A stretch of 64,000 nt of DNA, from the NCBI GenBank assembly GCA_021307315.1, contig JAJSPD010000007.1, positions 248,001 through 312,000 of the forward strand, given 5' to 3'. Positions within the stretch are counted from its first letter, which is position 1. Each line of letters begins with the position of its first letter. Below, in pieces: positions 46,642 to 57,413 of the stretch. The stretch is from Bisporella sp. PMI_857. Lineage: Eukaryota; Ascomycota; Leotiomycetes; Helotiales; Helotiaceae. The translations under genes and the position numbers were made by a program. The notes below the pieces were generated by a model. It ran no database searches, was not told the DNA's origin, and saw nothing but the letters and a program-made list of their open reading frames with translations.

Positions 46642-47600
46642 ATGTATTATATAGACAGGCAACTATTGGGATCTGGGATAGAATATTAGAATGAATAATG
46701 CCTCAAAAGCTTCAAAGTGTGTTTATGGAAGCATGCAGCATCTATCTTTGAGAAGAAGTTCACTGAATAATATGGACGTACCGGTCTGGTGTAAGGGCTG
46801 TTTTGATTTGGAACATTCTCAAATCACGATATTGGTTTTGATGTTATCGCCATTGCTGGCTGCAATATCTTTCATCATCTTAAAAGTCGAATCAAGCACG
46901 CATATAGAACAGTAGTCACAGCTAGTGATGGTCAAGAGTGGAGTTATAAATGGTGAAAACACTACATCTGTTAAGACCCGCACTTTATATATTATTCCCC
47001 TCAAACGCTAGCGAGTCCTGGAACAAATTGCTTTGCGGTTAATCTTTGTTCCAACCTACTATTTCGTGACTTGTAATGAACTTTACGCGTCTTTCAAGAT
47101 GCTTTATAATAAAACCTATATTTCTCACTAAGAGGATAATGTGTAATGCGTGAAGAACTTCGGTATACAATTTGTTAAAAGCTTTCAAACTCGATTGCTT
47201 ATATTTCAAATAAACTAACATTTGCTTCTAAACTCTTTTTTATTGTCACAACACGGACAAATTGATCTCACTGTAGAAAGCGATAGGGACATACTTGGAC
47301 TTCCAGTTTGATTGTTTCAGCTTGCCCATTGTGCGTGTTTGGTTTGGGGGACAAGAACCTTGCTAGATCGCCCATGCTGGCCAGGGTGTTTGATCCTCTG
47401 AAGCTCATTGCGCTGCGACCGCCGGGACAACGTAATACCGATTTGAGCGTTAAGGCCTAGCACATTCAAGCCATGAGTTTTGTAAACGGCATCTTGCACT
47501 ACTCAATTGACACTAGGAAAACAGAAGAGAACCAAAAATAAGCAGAAGGTATCAAGACCCCGCTTCAGGAAATTCACCCCTTGAATACCATTGGATCTCT
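46642..47600. other. Intergenic region
   Basis: AT-rich; nothing recognised on either strand. Confidence 0.35.
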
Positions 47601-47609
47601 GACCCTTGT

Positions 47610-49440
47610 TCTCTGATGACCGCATCTCGAAGGGGACTGTGTCTGGATTGGCGTGCCGCATTACTCTCTTCCGGAGATTTCTTTCTTTTCCTGTTCAATT
47701 ATTCCTCTTTTCTTCGAGGCAATGGTGCCGTGTGCAGCTTCATGTGCTCTGGAAGCTCCAATTGCAATCCAGTCGCAGGACACGTCTGTAGCTGCGGCTA
47801 CTGAACAGCCTGAGAAGCTCCGAAGTATTTGATTGCCGGCAGATAGGAACTCACTCCTAACGTACAACGGCTGCGGTCGCTGTGCTATCTGAGGGGCTTC
47901 TAGGAATTGGTTACCCTCTGGCTAGGATACGCCACCAACTGATGGTGATAGGTTGGGTTGATGCGCTAATTGAGGAACTCCTAGGTTCGGGATGTCCATT
48001 GGTAGGAATATATTGTCATTGTACGGCGATGGCAGCGGCTCTATGGCTGCCTGTGAGGCCCAGGGTCCAGAATACCTTTCGGTAGAGATAGGTTGCTGAA
48101 GGCTGGGTAGGCTTCGTGTGTCGGTGTCTGTAGCTCTGGGAGACTTTGAGATGTTCCTTGATACGGCATTCCTGACAATAGGAATAGGTCGCCAGGGGGT
48201 TGTTGAAGCTGTGATTCCTGTGGCATTTGGACATTTCCTGGGTATGGGGATGCATTTGAGGGCGACAAGACTCCCGTGAACGGCAGTGTTGGTTCAGTCC
48301 TGAATACCACGCCTGTCGACAGATCTACCAGGGATTCTCATGGAGATCATGTCATTTGTTGAGAACTGTATCTTAGTTTCACCTATTCCCAGCTCTCCTG
48401 CAGTTAGAGTTCATGGCCATACTGGAATCCTGAGAATTGGTATTGGAGAGAATGTCAGCAATTTCGGAATCAAAGCGTTCAAGTCCCGGAAACACAACGA
48501 CGTTTTGCAAGCCATTCTTGATCATCTCTCGGTAATGATCGCGAGCTCGGTCGGCCATAAAATCAATAGTGAGGAGAAGCTACAGTGCCTTATTTTTATT
48601 TGTCAGGTCTCTCTTACACACTCGCACAAAATGGCACGCCTATTTGATAGGGAACTTGTTTCGATATCCTTCATTATTCGGGGTGGTGGCTTCGTTTTCT
48701 ATCATTTGAACCTCCTCTAAATCTCTATCAACTCTGTCGTTTCGGGATCTCTATGTGTAAATAGAAAACCACTTACCTTTGGATAAGAACAAGGGATGTT
48801 TGGAAAAGATTCCTCTATAGCTTCCCAGATATTGTCCAGATAAGCATAGAACCACACAATTGGATAAAATTCAATTTAATGATCCTTAGCAGCACTGGCT
48901 GATAGAAGACTCCACTGGATAATGAGCATGGTATGAGTTGGAAAGACAGATTGAAAGTGGACCAAATCCTAAGCGTCTCCATCTTCCATTTCGGCATCTG
49001 TGACCATGAAGGAAAATATAATATTGCCATCTACAGTAGGCTAATTCTAAAGCCGATCCATGACTTTTGGGTCATCCATGGATTGGCGGAAGCGATATCG
49101 TTGGAGGCCGGCGACAGGATCTGGCTCTGGTCCCTTATTGATTTCATGCTGCAGTAGAGGGGATGGACGATTCTAGGTTCGATTATATCACCTATGGTCT
49201 TCCCCATGGTATCGCAGAAGCCACTGTCAAGGATTAGGTAGATTCCCATATCAACAAGTAGTTCTGATATGTACTTCTCACTCAACATCTCCTCTTCAGT
49301 GAAATCGCAGTGTTCTCGCATTCTCTGACGCCCCATTAGGCCTTCACCGTGGTTTGGCGGGGGTGGAGTTTCGAATAAGGATGTCCATAACCGCTTCCTC
49401 AGTCTGAATGCGCGGCTAACTAGGTTTTGTAGGTGTTGGT
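47610..49440 (-). pseudogene. Decayed gene, Cys-containing protein of unknown family
   Basis: Coding-like segments run down the minus strand. 49440-49031 reads QNLVSRAFRLRKRLWTSLFE and then EKYISELLVDMGIYLILDSG without a stop. After frame changes WFYAYLDNIWEAIEESFPNI reaches a good intron (GTAAGT at about 48776 to TTTAG before 48720). Then come IENEATTPNNEGYRNKF, TAG, a possible zinc-finger remnant CHFVRVCKRDL, TAG, and ADRARDHYREMIKNGLQNVV. A Pro/Gln-rich tail with QMPQESQLQQPPG and SPYNDNIFLPMDIP continues to about 47610. At least four stops and several shifts are present. The pattern suggests an N-terminal helical domain plus finger plus P/Q-rich tail, as in fungal regulators, but I cannot name it. 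Confidence 0.45.
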
Positions 49441-49811
49441 AGCTATTTGTATGTAGTTATGATCATGTGACCAGCACCTGAAACAGTGGTACCTCGATCT
49501 CACTCAACTCCGTAGAACTAGAGCTGCAGAATCAATCAAGGACCATAATCACACCAACAAGAGCGTAGTTAATAGCTACTACGCCTTTTGCTACATGATA
49601 GGTATCCAACAGTAGGCTTCTGCACGTATATCCTGAAAAGAAACTTATGTCGAGATTTCTAGTATAATTCTCTGCTCACATCGCGACTTAGTTTTATCTA
49701 TTATGAATTGGAATTCGCAACTAGATCACTCTGGCCTATCCCGCCCTTCATAGTTACCACACACTAAAGCAGTCTGTCACGATGTTCGCTTCAGCAGAGC
49801 ACATAAAACAC

Positions 49812-52250
49812 CTACAATTCCCAATCATCTGTCGGATCCTTCTCCGGGCGATTATCCTCGGGCTGGAGCTCACGACGAAGTTTCATTACACTATCCAGAA
49901 GAATCCTCGCTTCGTCTTCATTGTCCGGTTGGCCTCCAGCTAGGAGTGTCCGTCTAAGCTCCCAAGAGGCACGGGCAGCCCATGGCCTGTACCAACGTAT
50001 GTCGCCAGCGAACGTGAGCACACTCTCAAGTAGACCAGCATGAGTGCTTGCCAATAGATTCGCCGAGAAGAGAGACAGCTCTCTTGCTGAAATCATATGC
50101 TTCATCCAGTTTACCTAGCACGTGGCAGATATTTGACGTAGCATTAAGAATGCCCCCAGTCTTGGATTCTGTTAGCCCAAGACGATCAGAACTGGAATGA
50201 TAGGACAAACATTTACTATAGAGTTTTAGTGACGCCTGAGTCCAATTTCTCCTGTAGCTCTTTAAGAATTGGAGATAGGCGCGAATACCCGACTTCAGGA
50301 TCACTAGAATAAGCCGGCCCCGGCGCCCAATTCATCTATGGTAAGGGGGGGTGCGGCCTGCCCAGGTTTGGTAACCTGCCGAATCGTTTCGCAGGACATG
50401 GCACACGACTTTTCAGCTTCTTCCTGGTTTGGTAATCTCATCAGAGATATCCAATATTCATTATAACCAATTGACAGAGTGTTAATATCAGTTTGTTGCT
50501 GGTACTTTTCGATACTTTCAACTAGCAGCTCGATCCATTTCTCGGTACTTGGGACTGCGAGATCACGAAGGTAGTCGCCTATTTGCGTGGCAGTGACGCC
50601 TTGGTAGCGATAGCTGTCAGCAAGGAGCTTGCTGGAAAGTTCTATGGTGCTCCTTTTGTTTTTAGTACTGACTGCGATAATGCAGCATAGGATTCTGCTA
50701 TTTCCAATTAACGGTGTCGAGAAAGAGGGACCTAAAATGGAAGTTAGATGATAATATACCTAGTAGATTTGACGAGAAAACTACCACGATGCTACGTTGA
50801 AGAGAGCTGCAACGTCTACGTTAAGATCGAGAGCTTTCACAGTCTTGACTTCTAGGATAGACCGCAACATTGTGACCTGGGAGAAGTACCGTTGAACTTT
50901 GCGGAGGCGGTCAGTCCTGTTCAAGCATGTTTCGTCGAGGAATGGCCAAACGCCGAATATAAGCACTACTGTGGCACTAAACATGTCCCCCAATGCCTTT
51001 GTATCCAATCCCTGCCGCACAACTTCTTGAACAAGACGGTGGATCCTAAGGAACCCGAGTTCGACATTACGCGTGATCAGAGATGACTTCATGGGGGCTT
51101 GTTGAGCTTCAAAGTATTCAATCTTATTCTTCGGATAGTTTTCAGGTTTGACGTTCTTTCCGACGGTCGATAGGACGTCTTCTGGTATCAAATCCCCGTC
51201 GAAAACAGAGAGAGCACGAAGGAGAGCAGTGGCGTTCGGTGGAAGGCTTTCGATATTCCAAATTGAAGTAAGGGCTTGTTGTTTCGTCTAGCCTGGACCC
51301 AGTGTCTCTTAGAATATTTTCGTGTCATGATCGTAGTGCTCCATAAACTCGGTAAGCGAGAGATGTTTCATCTGGATGAGATGCGCCATTTGTATGATCG
51401 CAAGAGGAAATCCGCCGAGTCGGCTAGCTATTTGCATACATGTCAATTTGCTGTCTGGATGAGAAAATTTTTGCAACAGACCTCCAGCAGTTTCGTTTGA
51501 CATTGCATGAAGACCAAGCCCTATAAGATCGGCCAAACTAAGCTGTTTAGCCAGTGGGTTTCTGCTAGTAATTATGATAGATCTTCCACCAATGGGTATG
51601 ATGTCGTGTAGGAGATGAGGCATATCTGTGTTATCAAATACCATCAACCAGGTCGTACTTGTGTCGTCTTCATTAGTGTCTGGCTCAAGCGTACAAACAG
51701 GGTTTATCAGCGCTTTAACCATGTCCCTCATTGCCTCAGGACCTCTTTCAGAGCCTCTCCTTCACCTTGGAGGCCAAGCTTGATGGCGATATTCTGAAAG
51801 CCAGCCTCTGGCTCCGCTTTATCGGCGCTGTCTACCCAGAATATCGCATCAAATCTTGCTTCCAAGTATGGATATACTCAATAGCGATCTCCGACTTTCC
51901 CAAGCCTCCAAAGCCACAAAGAGCGAAAACATTCAGTCCAGGAGCGTGATTGGCTTCAACGTCAGAGTTGTTCGAGTCCAATGGCAAAAGAATTTTGTCC
52001 ATTTTCTCAAGAACATCATCCTGGCCATAAAAGTTCTGGTTTCTATTTTGCTGGAGATAATGACATGGAGGAGGTAGCAACTTAGGCGGCATGAAAATAA
52101 AAGGCATGTTTGTGTCTGCTTGAACTTAGCATATGGTAATTGCCAATCTCGCAATGATTGCAGCCTATCTTGGATTTCTTTTAGTGTCTCATGTATATCA
52201 CTTTCTGTATCAGAGAGTTCGCCTACGATTTTGAGTCATTCGTAAGCTAT
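49812..52250 (-). pseudogene. NB-ARC/TPR STAND (NLR-like) protein pseudogene
   Basis: The minus strand encodes a signal-transducing ATPase of the fungal NLR-like type. Readable parts: YGQDDVLEKMDKILLP (linker), P-loop FALCGFGGLGKSEIAIEY, ARFDAIFWVDSADKAE (RNBS-A-like) after a frameshift near 51862, then after another shift near 51740 TTWLMVFDNTDMPHLL (Walker B), GGRSIIITSRN, GGFPLAIIQMAH (GxP motif), a stop, ATALLRALSVFDGDLIPEDVL, FLRIHRLVQEVVR (MHD-like region), and C-terminal TPR-like helices (LNATSNICHVLGKLDEAYDF) to a stop at 49812. At least two frameshifts and two or more stops abolish it. Such proteins act in heterokaryon incompatibility or immunity-like responses in fungi. Confidence 0.75.
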
Positions 52251-52747
52251 TTTGACGACTTCAATTCCTGCCTCTAGTGCCTTTGTAGGGTATTACGAGA
52301 CGCCCGAATGGGGGTTTCCATGAAGAACAAGTGGAAGTTCACCACGCGACATTTGAATACATAATAGCTCTTCGCTATCCGTTCTGATGGTAGCATGTGA
52401 GCGGCCTACGAGCTATGATTTCTTGGATCAGCTGTTCACGTTACCCCTCAGAGAGTGGTGGAACAGCTTGCCAGCTTTTCCGTCAAGCGGAAACGTCCAA
52501 AAGGACTGGTGTCCCGTACCTTTGTAGTAGCGCGTTTGTAGACGGGTATTATTGGGATTCGAATATTCAGACTGCCGGATCTTTTACAAACGTCCACAAG
52601 AGGTTCTAGATCCTCTTCACGCAATGTATCTTTGAAACCACCTCTCAGGAAACATTTCAAAATCAACCGCCGGTTCTCCCACCTTTCATCATCGATTGTG
52701 GTGAGATGTGGAGTCCCAAGAAATACGATACTAGATAGAACATTACT

Positions 52748-54507
52748 GATTGCTTAATAACCGCGGTGGGCAAGATAAAGCGCTTGTTTGAGCGCGATTC
52801 CACCGGCGGCCTTAAGAAAGTCAATCTATTCCTTGATAACGGTGCCTATGCGGCACATGCATTGATGATAGCCATGAAGAGAGGGAGGCGGGAACAGGTC
52901 GAAGTCTTAGCACACAAAGCTGATCAGGTGCCATCTACTAAAGTTCTATCTCCGGCTGTATATCAACAGGATATTATGGTTGTCAAAATACTGCTTGCAA
53001 ACGGTGTCAGCTGTGGCTTCGAAGAAAGTTGTCAACCTCGTTTCGGTATCTGCAGGGGTTAATTTGACGTTCCTGGCTATTTCTCTTATGTCGACCCTGC
53101 CAGCGTTTACGGTGCAGAAGTTGCCAGGCTTATGCCCCCATTAGTACACGCGGTTAATCCAGTGAGCGAGTTAGTATTATCGTGACATATCGACCCCTAA
53201 AAATCAACACTATATACCACGCAATATGAGATTTGAAATATGTATACGTATTACAGCAAAATTTGCAATCTTATATTATATCATACTATACCGCAATATA
53301 CTACAACACTAACTCTAAATAACGCTATTCCGAAATTAGCAATATAACAAAAGTCTTAGCTTTTTTAATTCGGTTATTCGTACTAAAAGTAGTAAAGTTT
53401 ATTTCAGACTTTTGTAAAAAAGCCTCAAAGTGGCTATAGCACAGTATTTAGTATTATTGCTAATATGATATAAGATTCAATTTCCATACTAATACTAGCG
53501 TAGTATCAAAAAGTCGATCTTATATGTCTCGAGACTCGATATTACTAAATACTACGATACTAACTCGTTCACTGGGTTAATCTGGGTAACCCAGCCCTGG
53601 TTCAGTTGCTTGTCGCTCATAAGGCCGATGTTAATGTTGGTTACCATGACCTTCGACCAACATAGTCAAGTATGCATTGTGGAAGGCCCGTGCAATTAGC
53701 TATGAGCTTGGAATATCACGATATTGTTTGTTTGTTACTTGGAGCTGACGCAGATATTTATCTTCGATATGCTATCTGGTGATATCATGAGTATCCGTCC
53801 CCGGGACGAAAGGTACACCTCGGAGTCTTAGCTAGTTTAGTGGCAACAGCAAGCAAGGCCGATGATAATACTATTCAACGGCAAGACCAAGTGAAACCAG
53901 TCTCCATCAATAACTCTGAAGATGTACATGGCGATTTGGAAGCGGCGTAGATCTTATAGATGCCGGATCTGAGCCACGGGTTGATTTCTCGCCCAGAGAC
54001 TTGCTCGTCTAATGGGGGGTTGCTTGGCGGAATAATTGGTATTTAAAGCTACCTCCTTTCCCAATTTATCAATAAATTCACCGTAAGACTCCGTATGAGA
54101 GCTTTAATGCCAGTAAGTATTCGGTGAGGAATTGAGTTAAAGATGGGCATAACATAGCCGATGCCAATGTGTTACTTGCACAGGGCAGATTTACAGTGTC
54201 TATAATAAAGGGTAGTAATGTGTAGATGAAAACGCTGTCTTCTCGCCAGAGCCGCCCGCACTCCACAAGGTGCCAAGAAGCGCCTCTGGCAGTGGACCTT
54301 GTGTCCGTGGGGGAACTTCAAAGGTCTCTCGAGGAAAAGCGCCAAAGGGATCGCAGTTTCAACATAAAACTCAACGACCAGGTATCGATGAAGATTTGGA
54401 AGATATGCTAATACCAGAATACAAGTCGGCAGTCATATGCGATTTGTATAACTACCTCAATAGTTCGGTGTTTACAATATCAGCAGAAGATGTTAGAAGG
54501 GAATAAG
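52748..54507 (+). pseudogene. Ankyrin-repeat protein pseudogene, split by a TIR element
   Basis: Starting near LITAVGKIKRLFERDS, ankyrin-type units follow: VNLFLDNGAYAAHALMIAMK, QQDIMVVKILLANGVS, then a TAA near 53060, FDVPGYFSYVDPASVYGAEV, PPLVHAVN. The sequence is interrupted at 53153-53581 by an inserted element and its target duplication; immediately after, the same frame resumes as LGNPALVQLLVAHKADVNVGYHD, a TAG at 53663-53665, and SLEYHDIVCLLLGADADIYL. Weaker coding-like sequence reaches about 54507 (EDLEDMLIPEYKSAVICDLY). Divergently oriented from the adjacent NB-ARC pseudogene. Ankyrin proteins are common next to, or fused with, fungal STAND proteins. Confidence 0.65.
53159..53575. 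mobile_element. Non-autonomous TIR element (MITE-like), 417 bp
   Basis: Left end CCAGTGAGCGAGTTAGTATT and right end (reverse complement CCAGTGAACGAGTTAGTATC) form terminal inverted repeats of about 25 bp that differ mostly by transitions. Both sides are flanked by GTTAAT (53153-53158 and 53576-53581), a 6-bp target-site duplication. The interior is very AT-rich and has no transposase frame. Removing the element plus one GTTAAT copy restores an uninterrupted ankyrin reading frame, which confirms the insertion boundaries. Confidence 0.8.
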
Positions 54508-55431
54508 GCAAAGTTGCTTGATTTATGCTAACAAGAAAACGCTGGCAGAATACTTTCGACTGAAGAAAGGTGTTGTTAAACTGTTGAGACAGGGCCAAAA
54601 CATCAACTCAGCGGAGCGGCAACCGTGCGACAATGATGCTATAATAGTGGATAGGCACAAGCACGTAAAACCTGCCAACCACTAGGTAGCCACCACAGGA
54701 GACCATGGCAAATTCTATTAAGCGTGCGGCTCTTGTTATCCACGGAACCTTTCCTAATCTAATGCCACCTCCTTATTACATAGCTCCATTCCCGCTTAAC
54801 ACGAACATGTCTTACAATGCTAATCTTTTTGATCACGGAACAACTGTCAATTTCGAAGATATCTATCGAAGTATTATACCAAAGGAAGCCATTTCCATCA
54901 AGAAATTAAATATAAGGCTAGCGACGAATACGGGTTTATAGAAGGGCGAGGAGTTCTCCCTCTGAAAAAAAACGTTTTAATTTGAGTTGGAGGGTACTGA
55001 GTTGTGCGAAATGTAGATAGCAATGACTACCTAATACATCCAGTTGCCGACTTTGCCTAAGATGCCAGCGGTGTTTTGAAGGAGAGTTTATGAAGTATTC
55101 GCCGACCTGAATGAAAGTGTCTGAAGTTCTCTCTAATATCGGAGAAGGTGCGGCTTATTTATTGAAGTGCTAACTGCTAATGCGTAAACCTTTTCACTTT
55201 GTTATACGGCATTCGAATGAATTCACCCTGAGCCCAAATGTGAAAGCAAAGAGGCGCATTAACAAGTTAGGAAATAGACTTTATTCCCCAAGACTGCTAC
55301 ACAATTCCCCGAACCTCCCGAACCTTCTCTCCTGTACGAAAGTCCATAACTTCCAACCTACAACACTCAGAGACACAATGTAGCACATTCGTTCATGTGT
55401 CACAATAGTGGGAAATGCTAGTTAGCTGCCT
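54508..55431. other. Gene-poor region
   Basis: The open frame 54705-54941 (78 codons) has no recognisable motif. Nothing else supported. Confidence 0.35.
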
Positions 55432-55665
55432 TTAAGGACAGCCCATGCAGCCATTCTGAGTATGATAAGTGCTTCTGAAATTCACTCTGGGGTAGGAGTT
55501 TCTTACGCAACAAGCAACAACATACCCCTGGTCGCATGTGCAGCAGCCTCTGCCTGAACAGGCTCTCGTCTCAAGAGTTCCGATGAGGTGTTCATTGACC
55601 TCTACTGCCGCCCCCATAATAGTGGCTGCCAGTGTGACGATGAGTGCAAGAGAAATGAGTTTCAT
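55432..55665 (-). CDS. Small cysteine-rich secreted peptide
   Basis: Exons 55665-55526 and 55474-55432 encode a 60-residue precursor. A 51-nt GTATGT...TTTCAG intron separates them; it is in frame, so an unspliced 77-residue form is also open. Residues 1-19 are a signal peptide (LISLALIVTLAATIMGAA). A short acidic pro-region ends at ETR, and the mature part ACSGRGCCTC... ends NGCMGCP with six Cys in about 26 residues (C-C-CC-type spacing). It resembles effector-like or defensive Cys-rich peptides in general form only; no family is recognised. Confidence 0.6.
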   Translation of the reverse strand: MKLISLALIVTLAATIMGAAVEVNEHLIGTLETRACSGRGCCTCDQGYVVACCVRNSYPRVNFRSTYHTQNGCMGCP

Positions 55666-56389
55666 GATGTTCAGTAAAGGTATATTTGGGATCGTTCGAC
55701 TTTGTTTCCCAAGACTTGCTATTTGTAGGTATGGTTTGCTTGGAAGAGGAGTGTGGTGGTTGGTATGTATACAGGACACGCAGGACGGACGGACATTTTA
55801 TAGACATTGAAAGGGGCTATGACGGGGTTATTGAATCTACCCCTCCTCTACGGAAGCGCAGTGGTGAAGCATCCGAATAGTGCAAGACTTGATTTTGAAT
55901 CTTTCTGCTGCTACAATAGGCCCCTAGTTAATACGATTGAGTTTTTGCTACGTAATACAGAAAGACGTAACTTTCCTTTAAAAGAATAAAAGAAATATTC
56001 CAAGTTTTGTAAATAGGGGTCAGCGGCTAGGGGTGAATAGACAAACATAGTGCGAGCGGACATAACTAGGCCTTGTCTCGTATAGTAATTAAGTTCCCTC
56101 CTTTAAACTCTAAATCATTAGCTAGAAACACGTAAAAATTTAAACGGAAAAGGGGATACTACCTCCTTAGCTTCAATCTTCGGGCTACTATCTAGTTATT
56201 CCCACTTCTCCTTGGCGTGAGCCAGGCAGTTTGGTAGGCTTATTTATCCCAACCGTCAATTAGGAGTTTGAGCCATACCACACCCCGACTAATAAAAACT
56301 ACATATCATCGCCAATTCCCTTTGCAGTCGCCTTTCCGTCCATATTCAACAGTTATGCTAGTTTTTTAGGCGTTATAAGCATATTATCA
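55666..56389. other. Intergenic region
   Basis: AT-rich tract (55960-56200) between the peptide gene and the sulfotransferase, both reading outward; shared promoter region. No gene. Confidence 0.4.
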
Positions 56390-57297
56390 ATGGCTGCTAG
56401 TATCCCTTATACCCGAAAACCAACAACTGATATATTCACAAACGACACCTCAATCAATCGCAGAGAATGCCAACGTAAAGTACCAATGAGGGTTCTCGCA
56501 CTCGGTCTTGGGCGTACTGGAACAGTTTGTAAGTTGCTGCACCTTGGAATTATGGCAATCAGTGACTAATGTTTAATCTAGCATTACGTATAGCTCTACA
56601 GAAACTAGGATACACGGATACGTATCATATGATGTCCGCAAGCGTCGAGAATCCTCCGGATTGTCTTATGTGGCAAGACGCGCTAGCAGCAAAGTACGAA
56701 GGGAAAGGGAGATTTAGAGTTGAAGAATGGGATGCCCTACTTGGCCATTGTCAGGCTGTCTGTGACTGGCCAGCAGCCGCATTTGCAAAGGAGTTGATTG
56801 AGGCGTATCCTACTGCAAAAGTTATTCTCACAAGACGAGACGTTGACTCTTGGCACGCATCTGCTAAGAAAACAGTCCATTGGCGTGCTCACGATCCTGT
56901 ACTACAGCTCTTATCGAAATGTGACTGGGCCGCCGGTCTTTACTACCCCATGCTGCGAAGATTCTGGGATTATTTCTTTTTGTATGATTTTGAAAGAAAC
57001 GGCAAGGACATTTTTAGGCAGCATTATCAGGAAGTTCGGGACCTTGTTCCGCTAGGGAATTTGCTGGAGTATCAAGTCGATATGGGATGGGAACCACTAT
57101 GCAAATTTCTTGGCCATCCCGTGCCACCGACACCATTCCCAAGGGCTAACGATGCGGAAGACTTTGTGACTCGTTGCAAGAAACGAAACCTTGCACAGCT
57201 AATGAATGTTGTATTCCGTATGTTTTGTATGGCGTCAATAGTCTATACAGTTGGTTTTTGGGTGTTGAAACTGAGGCACGGATATGTCTTCAAGTAG
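56390..57297 (+). CDS. Sulfotransferase family protein (P-loop), membrane anchored
   Basis: Exons 56390-56528 and 56582-57297 (53-nt intron with a GACTAAT branch) encode 284 residues of the fungal Sulfotransfer_4 type. The PAPS-binding P-loop is VLALGLGRTGTVSLRIALQKLGY at about residues 35-57, split by the intron. Other family blocks are HMMSA near 65, VCDWPAAAFAKELIEAYPTAKVILTRRDVDSWHAS, YYPMLRRFWDYFF and LLEYQVDMGWEPLCKFLGHPVP. A C-terminal hydrophobic helix (MFCMASIVYTVGFWVL) should anchor it to a membrane. The substrate is unknown. Its 3' end faces an MFS transporter gene only 116 nt away. Confidence 0.85.
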
Positions 57298-57413
57298 TAG
57301 CAAGCCCTTATCTAATGAATTTGAAAGATTAGCCCCTTTCTCTACAGCAGTTATACTTAACAGGTGGGGATCTGGAAAGCCCAGTTCTGTATAGTGGCAC
57401 ATGTAGATGAAAC

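Noticed and set aside
53159..53575. AT-rich insert as a large intron of the ankyrin gene
   Set aside because: Inverted termini and the GTTAAT duplication fit a transposed element; GT...AG boundaries are not at the coding break.
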